From an uncultured Lachnospiraceae bacterium (GTDB lineage: Bacteria > Bacillota_A > Clostridia > Lachnospirales > Lachnospiraceae): DNA of 64,000 nucleotides. Below are positions 43,447 to 52,308 of this stretch, in pieces; positions within the stretch are counted from its first letter, which is position 1, and every line of letters begins with the position of its first letter. Where the stretch lies: the NCBI GenBank assembly GCA_951801245.1, contig CATOMC010000003.1, forward strand, positions 1-64,000, in the 5' to 3' direction. Made by a program: the position numbers and the translations under genes. The notes under the pieces were generated by a model. The model was not told the origin of the DNA and did no database searches. It was given only the letters and a program-made list of their open reading frames with translations.

Positions 43447-44198
43447 GGAAAAAAATCATGGTGATTTTATGTCTATTGGCAGCACTGCTGTGTTTTCTTT
43501 ATTGTCTGGTGGTATGGATGATCGGATCCGGCAGTCACTTCTATCTGGTCTGGGGCGCGGGCGGTCTGTGTTTCCTTGGACTGGCTCTTATGATCAAATT
43601 TGACTGGTGGGGTCAACTTCCGCTCCTGCTGCGGCGGGGAATCTGCGGCTTGGCGGCTTTGGGCATTCTGTTGTTCGTGGTGGTAGAGGGGTGTATCTTT
43701 GCCCATTATGGCGACAAAGGGAAAGCGGATCTGGATTACATTATCGTGCTGGGTGCGCAGATGAAGCCGGCCGGTCCCAGCGCCGTGCTCAAGTTCCGCC
43801 TGGATGCCGCCTATGAGTATTTGACGGCCAACGAGAATACGGTGTGTGTGGTTTCCGGCGGACAGGGGTACAATGAACCTTGTACGGAGGCGGAAGGAAT
43901 GTGCCGCTATCTGGTGGAAAAGGGCATTCCGGCAGAGCGGATCCTGATGGAGGATAAGTCCAGGGATACATCAGAAAATATCGCATTCAGTGCGAGGCTG
44001 ATCGGCAGTACGGATGTTAAAGTGGGGATTGTCACCAACAATTTTCATGTGTTCCGGGGTGTGATGTTAGCACGGCATGCCGGGTTTGCGGATGCCTGCG
44101 GCATATCGGCACGCTCCAACATTTATTTCCAGCCCAATAATCTGGTACGGGAATTTTTTGGGGTTATGAAGGATTTGGTGTGTGGGAATTTGGTGTGA
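43443..44198 (+). CDS. YdcF/SanA-type DUF218 membrane protein
   Basis: 251 residues; ATG 43443 overlaps the preceding stop (ATGA). Three or four N-terminal membrane helices are followed by a DUF218 domain outside: DYIIVLGAQMKPAGPSAVLK, VVSGGQGYNEPCTEAEGMCRY, ILMEDKSRDTSENI and VTNNFHVFRG. ElyC/SanA-like proteins of this fold affect envelope integrity, and YdcF binds SAM in vitro; the reaction is unknown. Coupling to the c-di-GMP phosphodiesterase suggests a shared envelope-related output. Confidence 0.82.
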   Translation: MRKKIMVILCLLAALLCFLYCLVVWMIGSGSHFYLVWGAGGLCFLGLALMIKFDWWGQLPLLLRRGICGLAALGILLFVVVEGCIFAHYGDKGKADLDYIIVLGAQMKPAGPSAVLKFRLDAAYEYLTANENTVCVVSGGQGYNEPCTEAEGMCRYLVEKGIPAERILMEDKSRDTSENIAFSARLIGSTDVKVGIVTNNFHVFRGVMLARHAGFADACGISARSNIYFQPNNLVREFFGVMKDLVCGNLV

Positions 44199-44232
44199 AG
44201 GTATTTTTCGCGCATTAGGTAATTGTGAGGAC

Positions 44233-44290
44233 TGACGACTGGGTAGTGACGTCTGAGCAGATATGCCTGAATAGTGACGACTGTTCAGGC
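44233..44290. repeat. Short repeats and hairpin in intergenic DNA
   Basis: GACGACTG occurs at 44233-44240 and 44277-44284, with TAGTGACG also repeated, and GCCTGAA (44265-44271) pairs with TTCAGGC (44284-44290). No T-run follows. Confidence 0.4.
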
Positions 44291-44352
44291 TGGTTATTGG
44301 CGAATGTATACAAGTAATGTTATCTGTAATCTGTGATTTTCAATTTCCATGC

Positions 44353-44381
44353 TTGGATTGTCAGGGAGGGTATGGTAAGAT
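44353..44381 (+). promoter_or_regulatory. Promoter of the TPR-pyrimidine gene cluster
   Basis: TTGGAT (44353-44358), 17-bp spacer ending TGG, TAAGAT (44376-44381), an extended -10. Transcription would begin near 44388, which excludes ATG 44317 as the start of the next gene. Confidence 0.6.
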
Positions 44382-44454
44382 AGAAAAGATGAAGAATTAC
44401 GGTAAAGGGGAGATTAAAGCGATTATTGAGATTAGAGGTCAGCTTTTATCGATT

Positions 44455-45543
44455 ATGAGAGGAACAATAGAAGAAAACGTGAAATACCATAAGCATTATA
44501 ACAGAAGAATCAGATGCGCGGCCGGTGCGTTTTGTCTGGGGATATTCCTGGCAGGCTGCGGAGCGGACGCTGTGGAAAGCTATACGAAGCAGGGGATGAC
44601 GGCGGTGCAGGCGCTTAATTATGACGAGGCGCTGTCGCTTTTTGGTACGGCGCAGGAGAACGGAGAGGACTTGCGGCTGCTTTACCGGGGCATGGGGATT
44701 GCCTATATGGGTAAGACGGACTATGCATCGGCGATTACTTATCTGGAAGCGGCCCTCAAACTCAGCAATGGCAGAGTGGAAGATATGGATTTTGACATCA
44801 ATTATTATCTGGCCACAGCCTACTTTAAGAACGGACAGCAGGCGGAAGCGGTACAAGCCTATGACGCGATCCTGGCTCTTCGTCCCAAGGAGATGGATGC
44901 TTATTATCTGCGGGGATGCGTGGAACTGTCGCAGGACAATTATGAGGCGGCACAGAAGGATTTTGACACGGCAATATCCCTGGATCCTAAGAATTATGAT
45001 CAGATGATACGCATATATATGGTGTTGGAAGAATACGGCTATAAAGAAGTGGGACAGGGCTATCTGCAGAAAGCCATGACGGAGAATGAGAAATCCATTT
45101 CGGATTATGATATGGGGCGGATATGTTATTATATGGGCGATTATGACAATGCCCGTAATTTTCTCACCAATCTGAAGACGGCTACGGATTATGGGGCTGC
45201 GCTGTATCTGGGCAGGACTTACGAGGCATTAGGGGACTATAATTATGCGGCGTCCATCTATGCCGATTATACGGAGTATGACCAGACTAAGGCAGAGATC
45301 TATAATCAGCTTGGCTTATGCCGGATGCAGATGGGGGAATACGAACTGGCTCTTGCGGCTTTCCAGGCGGCTATGAATATTGAAGATAATGCCATGATGC
45401 AGACACTCAAATTCAATGAGATCGTAACCTACGAATATATGGGAGAGTATAAGACTGCGGCCGCGCTGATGAACAGTTATCTGCGAAGTTATCCCGATGA
45501 TGAGACGGCAAAAAGGGAATATGAGTTTTTACAGACAAGATGA
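44455..45543 (+). CDS. TPR-repeat lipoprotein
   Basis: About 362 residues from ATG 44455; the start is uncertain because no good ribosome site is present (GTG 44479 and ATG 44389 are alternatives, and ATG 44317 lies upstream of the promoter). A signal peptide ends in FLAGC, with Cys35 as the lipid-modified residue. At least seven tetratricopeptide repeats follow, for example AVQALNYDEALSLFGTAQEN, YLATAYFKNGQQAEAVQAYD and YNQLGLCRMQMGEYELALAA. Probably an extracytoplasmic scaffold. It is first in a cluster leading into pyrF and pyrE. Confidence 0.8.
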   Translation: MRGTIEENVKYHKHYNRRIRCAAGAFCLGIFLAGCGADAVESYTKQGMTAVQALNYDEALSLFGTAQENGEDLRLLYRGMGIAYMGKTDYASAITYLEAALKLSNGRVEDMDFDINYYLATAYFKNGQQAEAVQAYDAILALRPKEMDAYYLRGCVELSQDNYEAAQKDFDTAISLDPKNYDQMIRIYMVLEEYGYKEVGQGYLQKAMTENEKSISDYDMGRICYYMGDYDNARNFLTNLKTATDYGAALYLGRTYEALGDYNYAASIYADYTEYDQTKAEIYNQLGLCRMQMGEYELALAAFQAAMNIEDNAMMQTLKFNEIVTYEYMGEYKTAAALMNSYLRSYPDDETAKREYEFLQTR

Positions 45544-45626
45544 GTGATTGACAAGGAATTCAGGCAATGGTAGTATGAAACCAAAGGAATTTGGAAGAAT
45601 CTAGGAGCTTCGGAATGGAGGAAAAG

Positions 45627-46031
45627 ATGAAGGACACATATGTGCGGGTGAAAGGTATTATTAAAAAAGACGATACATATCTGCTGATTAAAAGATGGGT
45701 GGATGATCATATCCCGGAACCCTTCGTGTGGGAGTTTATTGATGCAGAGGTGGCGCATGGGGAGGCTCCGGATGAGGCCATGCTTCATGCGATTACGGAA
45801 CTTCTGTCCGTCAACGGGAAGATTGAGAAAATTGAATACACGTGGTCACAGTTGATCGGAGAGTCCCATTGTGTGGGGATTGCTTATCTGTGTTCGATTT
45901 CAGAGGAGGATGAGTCCAATATTATCCTGCCGGAAGAATATGGAAGCTGGGAGTGGGTCAAGAGGGATCAGTTCCCTTATTATATTGAAAACCAGTATGT
46001 GCTTCAGGATTTGGAAGGAAAAACATTATGA
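45627..46031 (+). CDS. Nudix-fold protein with degenerate Nudix box
   Basis: 134 residues from ATG 45627, which has GGAGG 5 nt upstream; ATG 45615 in frame contains that site and is less likely. The fold is visible (YVRVKGIIKKDDTYLLIKRW, VWEFIDAEVAHGEAPDEAML). The catalytic Nudix box should read GX5EX7REUXEEXGU, but here it is GEAPDEAMLHAITELLSVNG: the RE and EE metal ligands are replaced by TE and LS. Pyrophosphatase activity is therefore doubtful and a binding or regulatory role more likely. It overlaps pyrF by 4 bp, suggesting a tie to pyrimidine nucleotide sensing. Confidence 0.65.
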   Translation: MKDTYVRVKGIIKKDDTYLLIKRWVDDHIPEPFVWEFIDAEVAHGEAPDEAMLHAITELLSVNGKIEKIEYTWSQLIGESHCVGIAYLCSISEEDESNIILPEEYGSWEWVKRDQFPYYIENQYVLQDLEGKTL

Positions 46032-46975
46032 TAAACAAATTAGTTGAAAGTATTAAGAAGAAAGGTGCACCGGTGATGGTCGGATTGGATCCTACCATGA
46101 AGCTGTTGCCGGAACATATCAAGAAGCAGGCGTTTGCAGAGTACGGTGAGACATTGAAAGGAGCAGCGGAAGCTGCCTGGATCTATAATAAAGGGATTGT
46201 GGATGCGGTCTGTGATCTGATACCGGCGGTAAAACCGCAGATTGCCATGTACGAGCAGTTTGGCTTAGACGGCCTTACGGTCTATCATAGAACCGTGGAA
46301 TATTGTAAGCAGAAGGGACTGGTCGTGGTCGGGGATATCAAGCGCGGCGATATTGGTTCCACTTCCGAAGCTTACGCGTTGGGTCATCTTGGACAGGTAC
46401 AGATCGGGTCTGCTGCATGCCGTGGGTTTGATACGGATTTTGCAACGGTGAATCCGTACTTTGGCTCCGATGGGGTGAAGCCTTTTATCGATGTATGTAA
46501 ACAGGAGAAGAAGGGACTGTTCATTCTGGTCAAAACTTCCAATCCCAGCAGCGGGGAATTCCAGGACCGTCTGGTATTGCCGGATGGATGTACGGATGCC
46601 TCTAAGGCAAGGCCGCTGTATGAGATTGTCGGCGAGAAAGTGGCTGAGTGGGGCGCAGACCATATGGGTGCTGAATACAGTTATATTGGTGCAGTGGTGG
46701 GTGCTACTTATCCGGAAATGGGCAAAGCGTTAAGAGAAATCATGCCCAAAGCCTATATTCTGGTACCGGCTTACGGTGCACAGGGCGGTAAAGGAAAAGA
46801 TCTGGTGCATTTCTTTAATAAAGACGGGTTAGGAGCGATCATCAGTTCTTCCAGAGGAATCATCGGAGCATATCAGCAGGAGAAATATGCGGAATACGGC
46901 GCACAAAATTATGCAGATGCTGCCAGGGCAGCGGTGATCGATATGAGAGAAGATATTGCCCAAGCGCTGGGATAA
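46028..46975 (+). CDS. pyrF: Orotidine 5'-phosphate decarboxylase
   Basis: 315 residues, the longer bacterial type. It converts OMP to UMP, the last step of UMP synthesis. The catalytic cluster is in VVVGDIKRGDIGSTSEAYA (Asp-x-Lys-x-x-Asp). PVMVGLDPTMKLLPEHI near the N-terminus, TVNPYFGSDGVKPFIDVC and ILVPAYGAQGGKGKDL near the C-terminal phosphate site are family segments. ATG 46028 overlaps the Nudix-like stop codon. It is followed 60 bp later by pyrE, so the last two steps of the pathway are together. Confidence 0.95.
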   Translation: MINKLVESIKKKGAPVMVGLDPTMKLLPEHIKKQAFAEYGETLKGAAEAAWIYNKGIVDAVCDLIPAVKPQIAMYEQFGLDGLTVYHRTVEYCKQKGLVVVGDIKRGDIGSTSEAYALGHLGQVQIGSAACRGFDTDFATVNPYFGSDGVKPFIDVCKQEKKGLFILVKTSNPSSGEFQDRLVLPDGCTDASKARPLYEIVGEKVAEWGADHMGAEYSYIGAVVGATYPEMGKALREIMPKAYILVPAYGAQGGKGKDLVHFFNKDGLGAIISSSRGIIGAYQQEKYAEYGAQNYADAARAAVIDMREDIAQALG

Positions 46976-47035
46976 GTCCGTATCGGCATTGGGCTTATGA
47001 CAGGGCATGGACAAAGGACAGGAGGACGCACAGAT

Positions 47036-47713
47036 ATGGAACAGTACAAACAGGAGTTTATCGGATTCATGGTAGACAGCCAGGTGCTCAAATTCGGGGA
47101 CTTTACCCTAAAGAGCGGCAGGAAATCTCCCTTCTTCATGAACGCAGGCGCTTATGTGACGGGTGCACAGCTTCGCAGGCTGGGAGAATATTATGCGCGG
47201 GCGATCCACGATCATTACGGACTGGATTTTGATGTTCTGTTTGGACCGGCTTATAAGGGGATTCCTTTGTCGGTGGCGACTACGATGGCCATCAGTGAAC
47301 TGTATGGCAAAGAGATTCGTTATTGTTCGAATAGAAAAGAAGTCAAGGATCATGGGGACACGGGCATTCTCTTAGGCAGTAAGTTAATAGATGGCGACCG
47401 GGTGGTGATCATTGAGGATGTGACCACATCAGGAAAGTCCATCGAGGAGACGTTCCCGATCATCAAGGCCCAGGCGGATGTGGAGATTAAGGGGCTTATG
47501 GTATCCTTAAACCGCATGGAGCGCGGGCTTGAGAGCGAGAAGAGCGCACTCGAAGAAATCAGACAAAAGTATGGTTTTGAGGCCAATGCTATCGTGACGA
47601 TGGAAGACGTGGTGGCATGTCTCTACAATAAGCCTTACGATGGGAAGATTTATATTGATGATACATTGAAGCAGGCAATCGATGCATACTATGAGCAGTA
47701 TGGGGCAAAATAG
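47036..47713 (+). CDS. pyrE: Orotate phosphoribosyltransferase
   Basis: 225 residues from ATG 47036, preceded by CAGGAGGACGCAC. It transfers phosphoribosyl from PRPP to orotate, giving OMP for PyrF. The PRPP-binding motif is VVIIEDVTTSGKSIEETFP; FTLKSGRKSPFFMNAG and VLFGPAYKGIPLSVA are also typical. A KEVKDHGDTGILLG loop matches the catalytic Lys/Asp loop. Same transcription unit as pyrF. Confidence 0.95.
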   Translation: MEQYKQEFIGFMVDSQVLKFGDFTLKSGRKSPFFMNAGAYVTGAQLRRLGEYYARAIHDHYGLDFDVLFGPAYKGIPLSVATTMAISELYGKEIRYCSNRKEVKDHGDTGILLGSKLIDGDRVVIIEDVTTSGKSIEETFPIIKAQADVEIKGLMVSLNRMERGLESEKSALEEIRQKYGFEANAIVTMEDVVACLYNKPYDGKIYIDDTLKQAIDAYYEQYGAK

Positions 47714-47734
47714 AGAGCAGGAAGGGAACGGAAA

Positions 47735-47887
47735 ATGGAAGAAAGAACATATAAAGTCATGGGCGGTTCCGGCGCGCTCAACATTGCGGTCGGTGTGGTT
47801 ATGCTGGTAGTGGGCGTGGCAAGCGGTGTACTTCTGATCATCAGCGGAGCCAAGCTGTTAGCGGGAAGAAATAAAATCTTATTCTAG
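47735..47887 (+). CDS. 50-residue glycine-zipper membrane microprotein
   Basis: ATG 47735 (AGGAAGGGAACGGAAA upstream) encodes MEERTYKVMGGSGALNIAVG, then VVMLVVGVASGVLLIISGAK and a basic tail, ending TAG 47885. It forms one long hydrophobic helix with G/A/S-spaced faces, typical of helix-packing or channel-forming small proteins. It is 21 bp after pyrE and 100 bp before the DUF6142 gene. I do not recognise a named family. Confidence 0.65.
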   Translation: MEERTYKVMGGSGALNIAVGVVMLVVGVASGVLLIISGAKLLAGRNKILF

Positions 47888-47987
47888 GGACAAGAGGTGG
47901 ATGGGTGTTTTCGGCATGGACGAAGATGCCCATTTCATATTCCGGGCAGACCGGTCATGCATAAGCGGTCTGGTTGTGGAGGGATCT

Positions 47988-48308
47988 ATGGCAAAGAAGA
48001 ACAGTTTCATGTTTACCAATAAAGAGCATACACAAAAGGGGATTATGGCGACGATTCTGGGGGTGATTTCCCTGATCACGCTGGCCTATATGATCTTCAC
48101 TAGTTATCAGAGAGCGGGGGAAATCCCTTTACAGTATGGAGCGGCGGCGATGCTGTCGATGATTTTTGCATTTGTGGGAATCGTGCTGGGCGTTATCTCC
48201 AAATCGGAGCGAGATAAGTTCTATTTCTTTAGTTATCTCGGGATTGGGCTTAACGTGCTGGTGCTCGCAGTACTGAGTATTATTTTGTATGCGGGGGCCT
48301 ACTCATAG
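47988..48308 (+). CDS. DUF6142 membrane protein
   Basis: 106 residues from ATG 47988, with GGAGGG upstream. A basic N-terminus (MAKKNSFMFTNKEHTQKGIM) is followed by three membrane helices (ATILGVISLITLAYMIFTSY, AAAMLSMIFAFVGIVLGVIS, YLGIGLNVLVLAVLSIILYA). This matches the DUF6142 family of Lachnospiraceae; function unknown. It probably belongs with the microprotein just upstream. After it, GATTC/GAATC at 48336-48354 is a weak relative of the interspersed hairpin repeat. Confidence 0.75.
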   Translation: MAKKNSFMFTNKEHTQKGIMATILGVISLITLAYMIFTSYQRAGEIPLQYGAAAMLSMIFAFVGIVLGVISKSERDKFYFFSYLGIGLNVLVLAVLSIILYAGAYS

Positions 48309-48444
48309 TGTGAGAAGGAAGTTCGTGGATGGTGAGATTCTACGGAGTGGAATCACGTTGGATAGTGAGATCGTAAGAAAGAGTGATAATAAATAGATGA
48401 TGGAAGATGGAATCGCAGTAAACTGCTCTGACAAGGAGGCTAAT

Positions 48445-50592
48445 ATGATAGATGAAAGAGAACAGGAAGACTTACTGAGTGAACGGTATGCACTGGCGTT
48501 GGAGCGTATACGGGAAATTCCGCAGGAATCGGTATGTACGGAAGAATTTCGGAAATATTTCAGCCAGATGGCGGAATTTGCAGGGGTGATGAACCGGATC
48601 TGGAACGTGGTGGAGCGGGGAGAACTGCGGCAGATGTCACTGGAGCAGCTGCAGGCGCAGAATGAGGAATTGTACGGGGATATTCTGCCGGCACATTATG
48701 ATACAAGTTATGGCAATCCGGATTATGCGGTGCATTGTCTGGGTGAGTCAATGGGACGGATGCTGTCTTTTCTCTATGCGGAACTGCGGGGGATGATTCC
48801 GGCGGCATTTGAACAAAACCGCTTTGATATGGTGATACGGATGGAACTCCTGCTGGAAGTTTACCAGGCTTTTGTCTGTGCGGTGCAGGAGGGAATGGAT
48901 CAGGAAGAGCAGAGAGAAACGGCGCAGGGGAAGGAGAACTGCGGGATTGACCAACAGAGTCTGCCTGAACCGGAAACCATACGGCAGATTCTTTACTGGT
49001 ATGTGAGTGATTATTTCGAGCCGGAGGCAGCAGAGAATACGGCCAGGCTTGTGAACCCGGACAGGGATTTTGCATACCGGATTATCATGGAAAGCGATCT
49101 GCATGATCTGCGTTATCTCTATTATTATGGAGAGTACGTCACGGAGAATGAACTGGAGACGGCCAGGCATTTGAACGGCATGTCGGCTGACAAGATCAAG
49201 CTGATGGCAGATACTTATACGGAAGGGTACCGTATTGGGTTTGAGGTGGGCAACAAGGATATTTCCATTAAGGAGACGGTGAATATCCGTTACTGTCTGG
49301 GATTTGAGCGGATGATCCGGCAGGCCGTGTACAACTTTGACCGGATTGGTCTACGCCCCACGATCTATCGGGCGGGTGCAAGCATTTTCCAGGGGCGGAG
49401 TGTTAACAAAAACGGGTTCTTTGGAGCCAATCCCAATAAACAGTTCGATTATGACCACAGGGAAGATATGGCGCTGGTGCTGGATGCAGCCCTGGTGGAG
49501 CATCGGCTGGAGGTACTTAAGAATGCCTTTGAGCAATGGAAAGTTCAGGCGGCGGTGTTTGGCGGCCCGGCGGTTTTAGAGATTTTCGGCGAGAAGCCTT
49601 TCGTGCCAAAGACGAAGAAGACAGCCTGCCGCCTGTCAGAGAAGCAGCAGAAATTATCGGTAGAATATGCAGGCAAAGCAGGAACTTTGCAGAATGAGTA
49701 TATTAAGGGGGAAGAGCGGAGCTTTACGATCATTGCTTTTCCGGTGCCTGATATCGGGGCGCAGTATCCTGAGATCTTTGATGAGATCGTGAAGATCAAT
49801 ACCCTTGATTATAAGCTCTATCAGGGCATTCAACAGACCATCATTGACACATTGGACAGAGGATTGACTGTGCAGGTCAAAGGCTGCGGGGACAACCGTA
49901 CCGATCTGAAGGTGCAGTTACACCGGCTGGAGGACCCGGCGAAGCAGACGAATTTTGAGAATTGTGTGGCGGACGTGAATATTCCGGTGGGTGAAGTGTT
50001 TACCTCACCGCTCCTTATCGGCACCCAGGGGACGCTCCATGTGACAAGAGTATTCCTGAATGAACTGGAATATAAGGATATCTGGCTGCGGTTTGAGGAT
50101 GGCATGGTCACGGATTATGGCTGTGCGAACTTTGCCACAGAGGAAGAAAACCGTAAGTATATTAAGGATAATGTGCTCTACCATCACGAGAGTCTGCCCC
50201 TTGGCGAGTTTGCCATCGGCACCAACACCACAGCCTACGTGGCGGCCAGAAAATACGGGATAGAGGATAAGATGCCGATCTTGATCGCGGAGAAGACGGG
50301 ACCGCACTTTGCGGTGGGGGATACCTGCTATTCCCATGCGGAGAATGTGCAGGTCTACAACCCTGACGGCAAGGAGATCATCGCCAAGGATAATGAGGTG
50401 TCAGTTTTACGTGACACGGATGTCAGTAAGGCATATTTCCAGTGCCATACGGATATTACGATTCCTTATGATGAGCTGGGGGAGGTATCTGTGTTGACCG
50501 AGGAAGGAGAGACGATCATGATTATCCGGGACGGTCAATTTGTCCTGCCGGGATGTGAAGAGCTGAACCGGGCGATGCAGCATGTTGGCTAA
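48445..50592 (+). CDS. M29-like aminopeptidase
   Basis: About 715 residues from ATG 48445, preceded by AAGGAGG at 8 nt; ATG 48397 in frame has no site. The first 330 residues are helical and family-specific. The C-terminal half resembles M29 (AmpS/PepS, thermophilic) metalloaminopeptidases: LTVQVKGCGDNRTDLKVQLH, NIPVGEVFTSPLLIGTQG, VLYHHESLPLGEFAIGTNT, AEKTGPHFAVGDTCYSHAEN and KAYFQCHTDITIPYDELG. The Glu, His and Asp metal ligands are in these blocks. The M29 assignment is by motif memory. Cytoplasmic, with a likely role in peptide turnover. Confidence 0.75.
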   Translation: MIDEREQEDLLSERYALALERIREIPQESVCTEEFRKYFSQMAEFAGVMNRIWNVVERGELRQMSLEQLQAQNEELYGDILPAHYDTSYGNPDYAVHCLGESMGRMLSFLYAELRGMIPAAFEQNRFDMVIRMELLLEVYQAFVCAVQEGMDQEEQRETAQGKENCGIDQQSLPEPETIRQILYWYVSDYFEPEAAENTARLVNPDRDFAYRIIMESDLHDLRYLYYYGEYVTENELETARHLNGMSADKIKLMADTYTEGYRIGFEVGNKDISIKETVNIRYCLGFERMIRQAVYNFDRIGLRPTIYRAGASIFQGRSVNKNGFFGANPNKQFDYDHREDMALVLDAALVEHRLEVLKNAFEQWKVQAAVFGGPAVLEIFGEKPFVPKTKKTACRLSEKQQKLSVEYAGKAGTLQNEYIKGEERSFTIIAFPVPDIGAQYPEIFDEIVKINTLDYKLYQGIQQTIIDTLDRGLTVQVKGCGDNRTDLKVQLHRLEDPAKQTNFENCVADVNIPVGEVFTSPLLIGTQGTLHVTRVFLNELEYKDIWLRFEDGMVTDYGCANFATEEENRKYIKDNVLYHHESLPLGEFAIGTNTTAYVAARKYGIEDKMPILIAEKTGPHFAVGDTCYSHAENVQVYNPDGKEIIAKDNEVSVLRDTDVSKAYFQCHTDITIPYDELGEVSVLTEEGETIMIIRDGQFVLPGCEELNRAMQHVG

Positions 50593-50623
50593 TCTGCTTT
50601 CCGTGGCAACGCGGAAAAGGTAG

Positions 50624-50652
50624 TTGCGCTTCAATGGAAAATTTAGTACACT
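50624..50652 (+). promoter_or_regulatory. Possible promoter of the purine cluster
   Basis: TTGCGC (50624-50629), 17-bp spacer, TACACT (50647-50652). Confidence 0.4.
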
Positions 50653-50672
50653 GATAGATAGGAAAAGTCTGT

Positions 50673-50696
50673 CCTGCCACAAGATGTTGTGGCAGG
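50673..50696 (+). promoter_or_regulatory. Leader hairpin next to the purE ribosome site
   Basis: CCTGCCACAA (50673-50682), loop GATG, TTGTGGCAGG (50687-50696): a perfect 10-bp stem ending a few bases before the AAGGAGGAG site. It may control translation start; no T-run follows. Confidence 0.6.
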
Positions 50697-50716
50697 AGGG
50701 TAAGGAGGAGGCACAG

Positions 50717-51220
50717 ATGGCACAGGTAGGGATTGTGATGGGCAGTGATTCGGATATGCCCGTTATGGCGAAAGCAGCAGATATTTTAGAAGAACTTGGG
50801 ATTTCTTATGAGATGACGATCATTTCCGCGCACCGGGAACCGGATGTGTTTTTTGAGTATGCAAAGAGTGCGGAGGAAAGAGGATTTAAGGTGATCATTG
50901 CAGGAGCGGGCAAGGCGGCGCATCTGCCGGGAATGTGTGCGGCAATCTTTCCGATGCCGGTCATTGGCATTCCTATGAAGACATCCGATCTTGGCGGTGT
51001 GGATTCTCTTTATTCCATCGTGCAGATGCCGTCAGGCATTCCGGTAGCTACGGTGGCCATCAATGGCGGACAAAACGCCGGGATTCTGGCAGCGAAGATT
51101 CTGGCTGTGTCAGATCCGGAGCTTCTGGGGCGTTTGAAGGAGTACGCTAAGAGCTTGAAGGAGAGTGTACAGGCAAAGGATAAGAAACTGCAGGAAGTGG
51201 GTTATAAGGCATATCTTTAG
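50717..51220 (+). CDS. purE: N5-carboxyaminoimidazole ribonucleotide mutase (PurE)
   Basis: 167 residues from ATG 50717, after AAGGAGGAGGCAC. The class I PurE signature is clear: VGIVMGSDSDMPVMAKAADI, the catalytic-loop ISAHREPD, IAGAGKAAHLPGM and VATVAINGGQNAGILAAKIL. It rearranges N5-CAIR to CAIR in purine synthesis. PurK is not nearby. First gene of purE-purM-purN-purD. Confidence 0.95.
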   Translation: MAQVGIVMGSDSDMPVMAKAADILEELGISYEMTIISAHREPDVFFEYAKSAEERGFKVIIAGAGKAAHLPGMCAAIFPMPVIGIPMKTSDLGGVDSLYSIVQMPSGIPVATVAINGGQNAGILAAKILAVSDPELLGRLKEYAKSLKESVQAKDKKLQEVGYKAYL

Positions 51221-51266
51221 AAAAGACAGGACAGCAGGCGGCATGGAAAAATAGGAGGATAAAGCC

Positions 51267-52292
51267 ATGGATTATAAGACAGCAGGTGTCGATATTGAAG
51301 CCGGTTATCGTTCGGTGGAGTTGATGAAAGAATATGTGAAGGGAACGATGCGGCCCGAAGTGTTAGGCGGGATCGGCGGATTTTCCGGTGCTTTTTCATT
51401 AGAGAAGATCAAGGGGATGCAGAAGCCGGTGCTTTTGTCCGGCACAGACGGTGTGGGGACGAAGATACAATTAGCTTTTCTGATGGACCGGCATGACACG
51501 GTGGGGATCGATTGTGTGGCCATGTGTGTGAACGATGTGGTCTGTGCAGGGGCGGAACCGCTGTTTTTCCTCGATTATATTGCCTGCGGCAAGAATTATC
51601 CGGAGAAGATCGCGACCATTGTGAAGGGTGTGGCTGAGGGCTGTAAGCAGGCCGGGGCAGCCTTGATCGGCGGTGAGACCGCGGAACATCCGGGACTGAT
51701 GCCCGAGGAGGAGTATGATTTGGCAGGATTCGCGGTAGGCGTGGCGGATGAAAAAGATCTAATCACGGGCGAGAACATTCAGGCGGGCGATGTGCTTATC
51801 GGGATCGCTTCTTCCGGTGTACATAGCAACGGCTTTTCTCTGGTGCGCAAGGTGTTTGCGGTGACCAAAGAGAGCCTTGCAGTCTATTATGATGAGTTGG
51901 GGATGACACTCGGGGAGGCGCTTCTTACACCCACCAGGATATATGTGAAAGCGCTGCGCGCCGTTAAGGACGCGGGTGTGACGGTCAAAGGATGCAGCCA
52001 TATTACAGGCGGCGGTTTTTATGAGAATATTCCCAGAATGCTGCCGGAGGGTGTGGCAGCCAGGGTACGCAAAGACAGCTATCCGGTACCGCCTATATTC
52101 GAATTATTACAAAGAACCGGCAATTTGGAAGAAAAGATGATGTATAATACTTACAACATGGGGCTTGGCATGGTCCTGGCGGTTGACGCGGCGGATGCGG
52201 AACAGACCGTGGAAGCTTTAAAGAACGCAGGCGAGCAGGCCTATATTGTGGGTGAAGTGGTGGAAGGCAGCCGGGACGTTACGGTTCTGTAG
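51267..52292 (+). CDS. purM: Phosphoribosylformylglycinamidine cyclo-ligase
   Basis: 341 residues; TAGGAGGATAAAGCC precedes ATG 51267. PurM closes the imidazole ring of FGAM to AIR using ATP. Family segments are present: [96 protein letters not shown] and [18 protein letters not shown]. Full length for the family. Confidence 0.96.
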   Translation: MDYKTAGVDIEAGYRSVELMKEYVKGTMRPEVLGGIGGFSGAFSLEKIKGMQKPVLLSGTDGVGTKIQLAFLMDRHDTVGIDCVAMCVNDVVCAGAEPLFFLDYIACGKNYPEKIATIVKGVAEGCKQAGAALIGGETAEHPGLMPEEEYDLAGFAVGVADEKDLITGENIQAGDVLIGIASSGVHSNGFSLVRKVFAVTKESLAVYYDELGMTLGEALLTPTRIYVKALRAVKDAGVTVKGCSHITGGGFYENIPRMLPEGVAARVRKDSYPVPPIFELLQRTGNLEEKMMYNTYNMGLGMVLAVDAADAEQTVEALKNAGEQAYIVGEVVEGSRDVTVL

Positions 52293-52308
52293 GGAAGGAC
52301 GGAAAAAT

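Noticed and set aside
44317..44454. Longer N-terminus for the TPR lipoprotein from ATG 44317
   Set aside because: It would start upstream of the best promoter and place a non-signal sequence before a clear lipoprotein signal.
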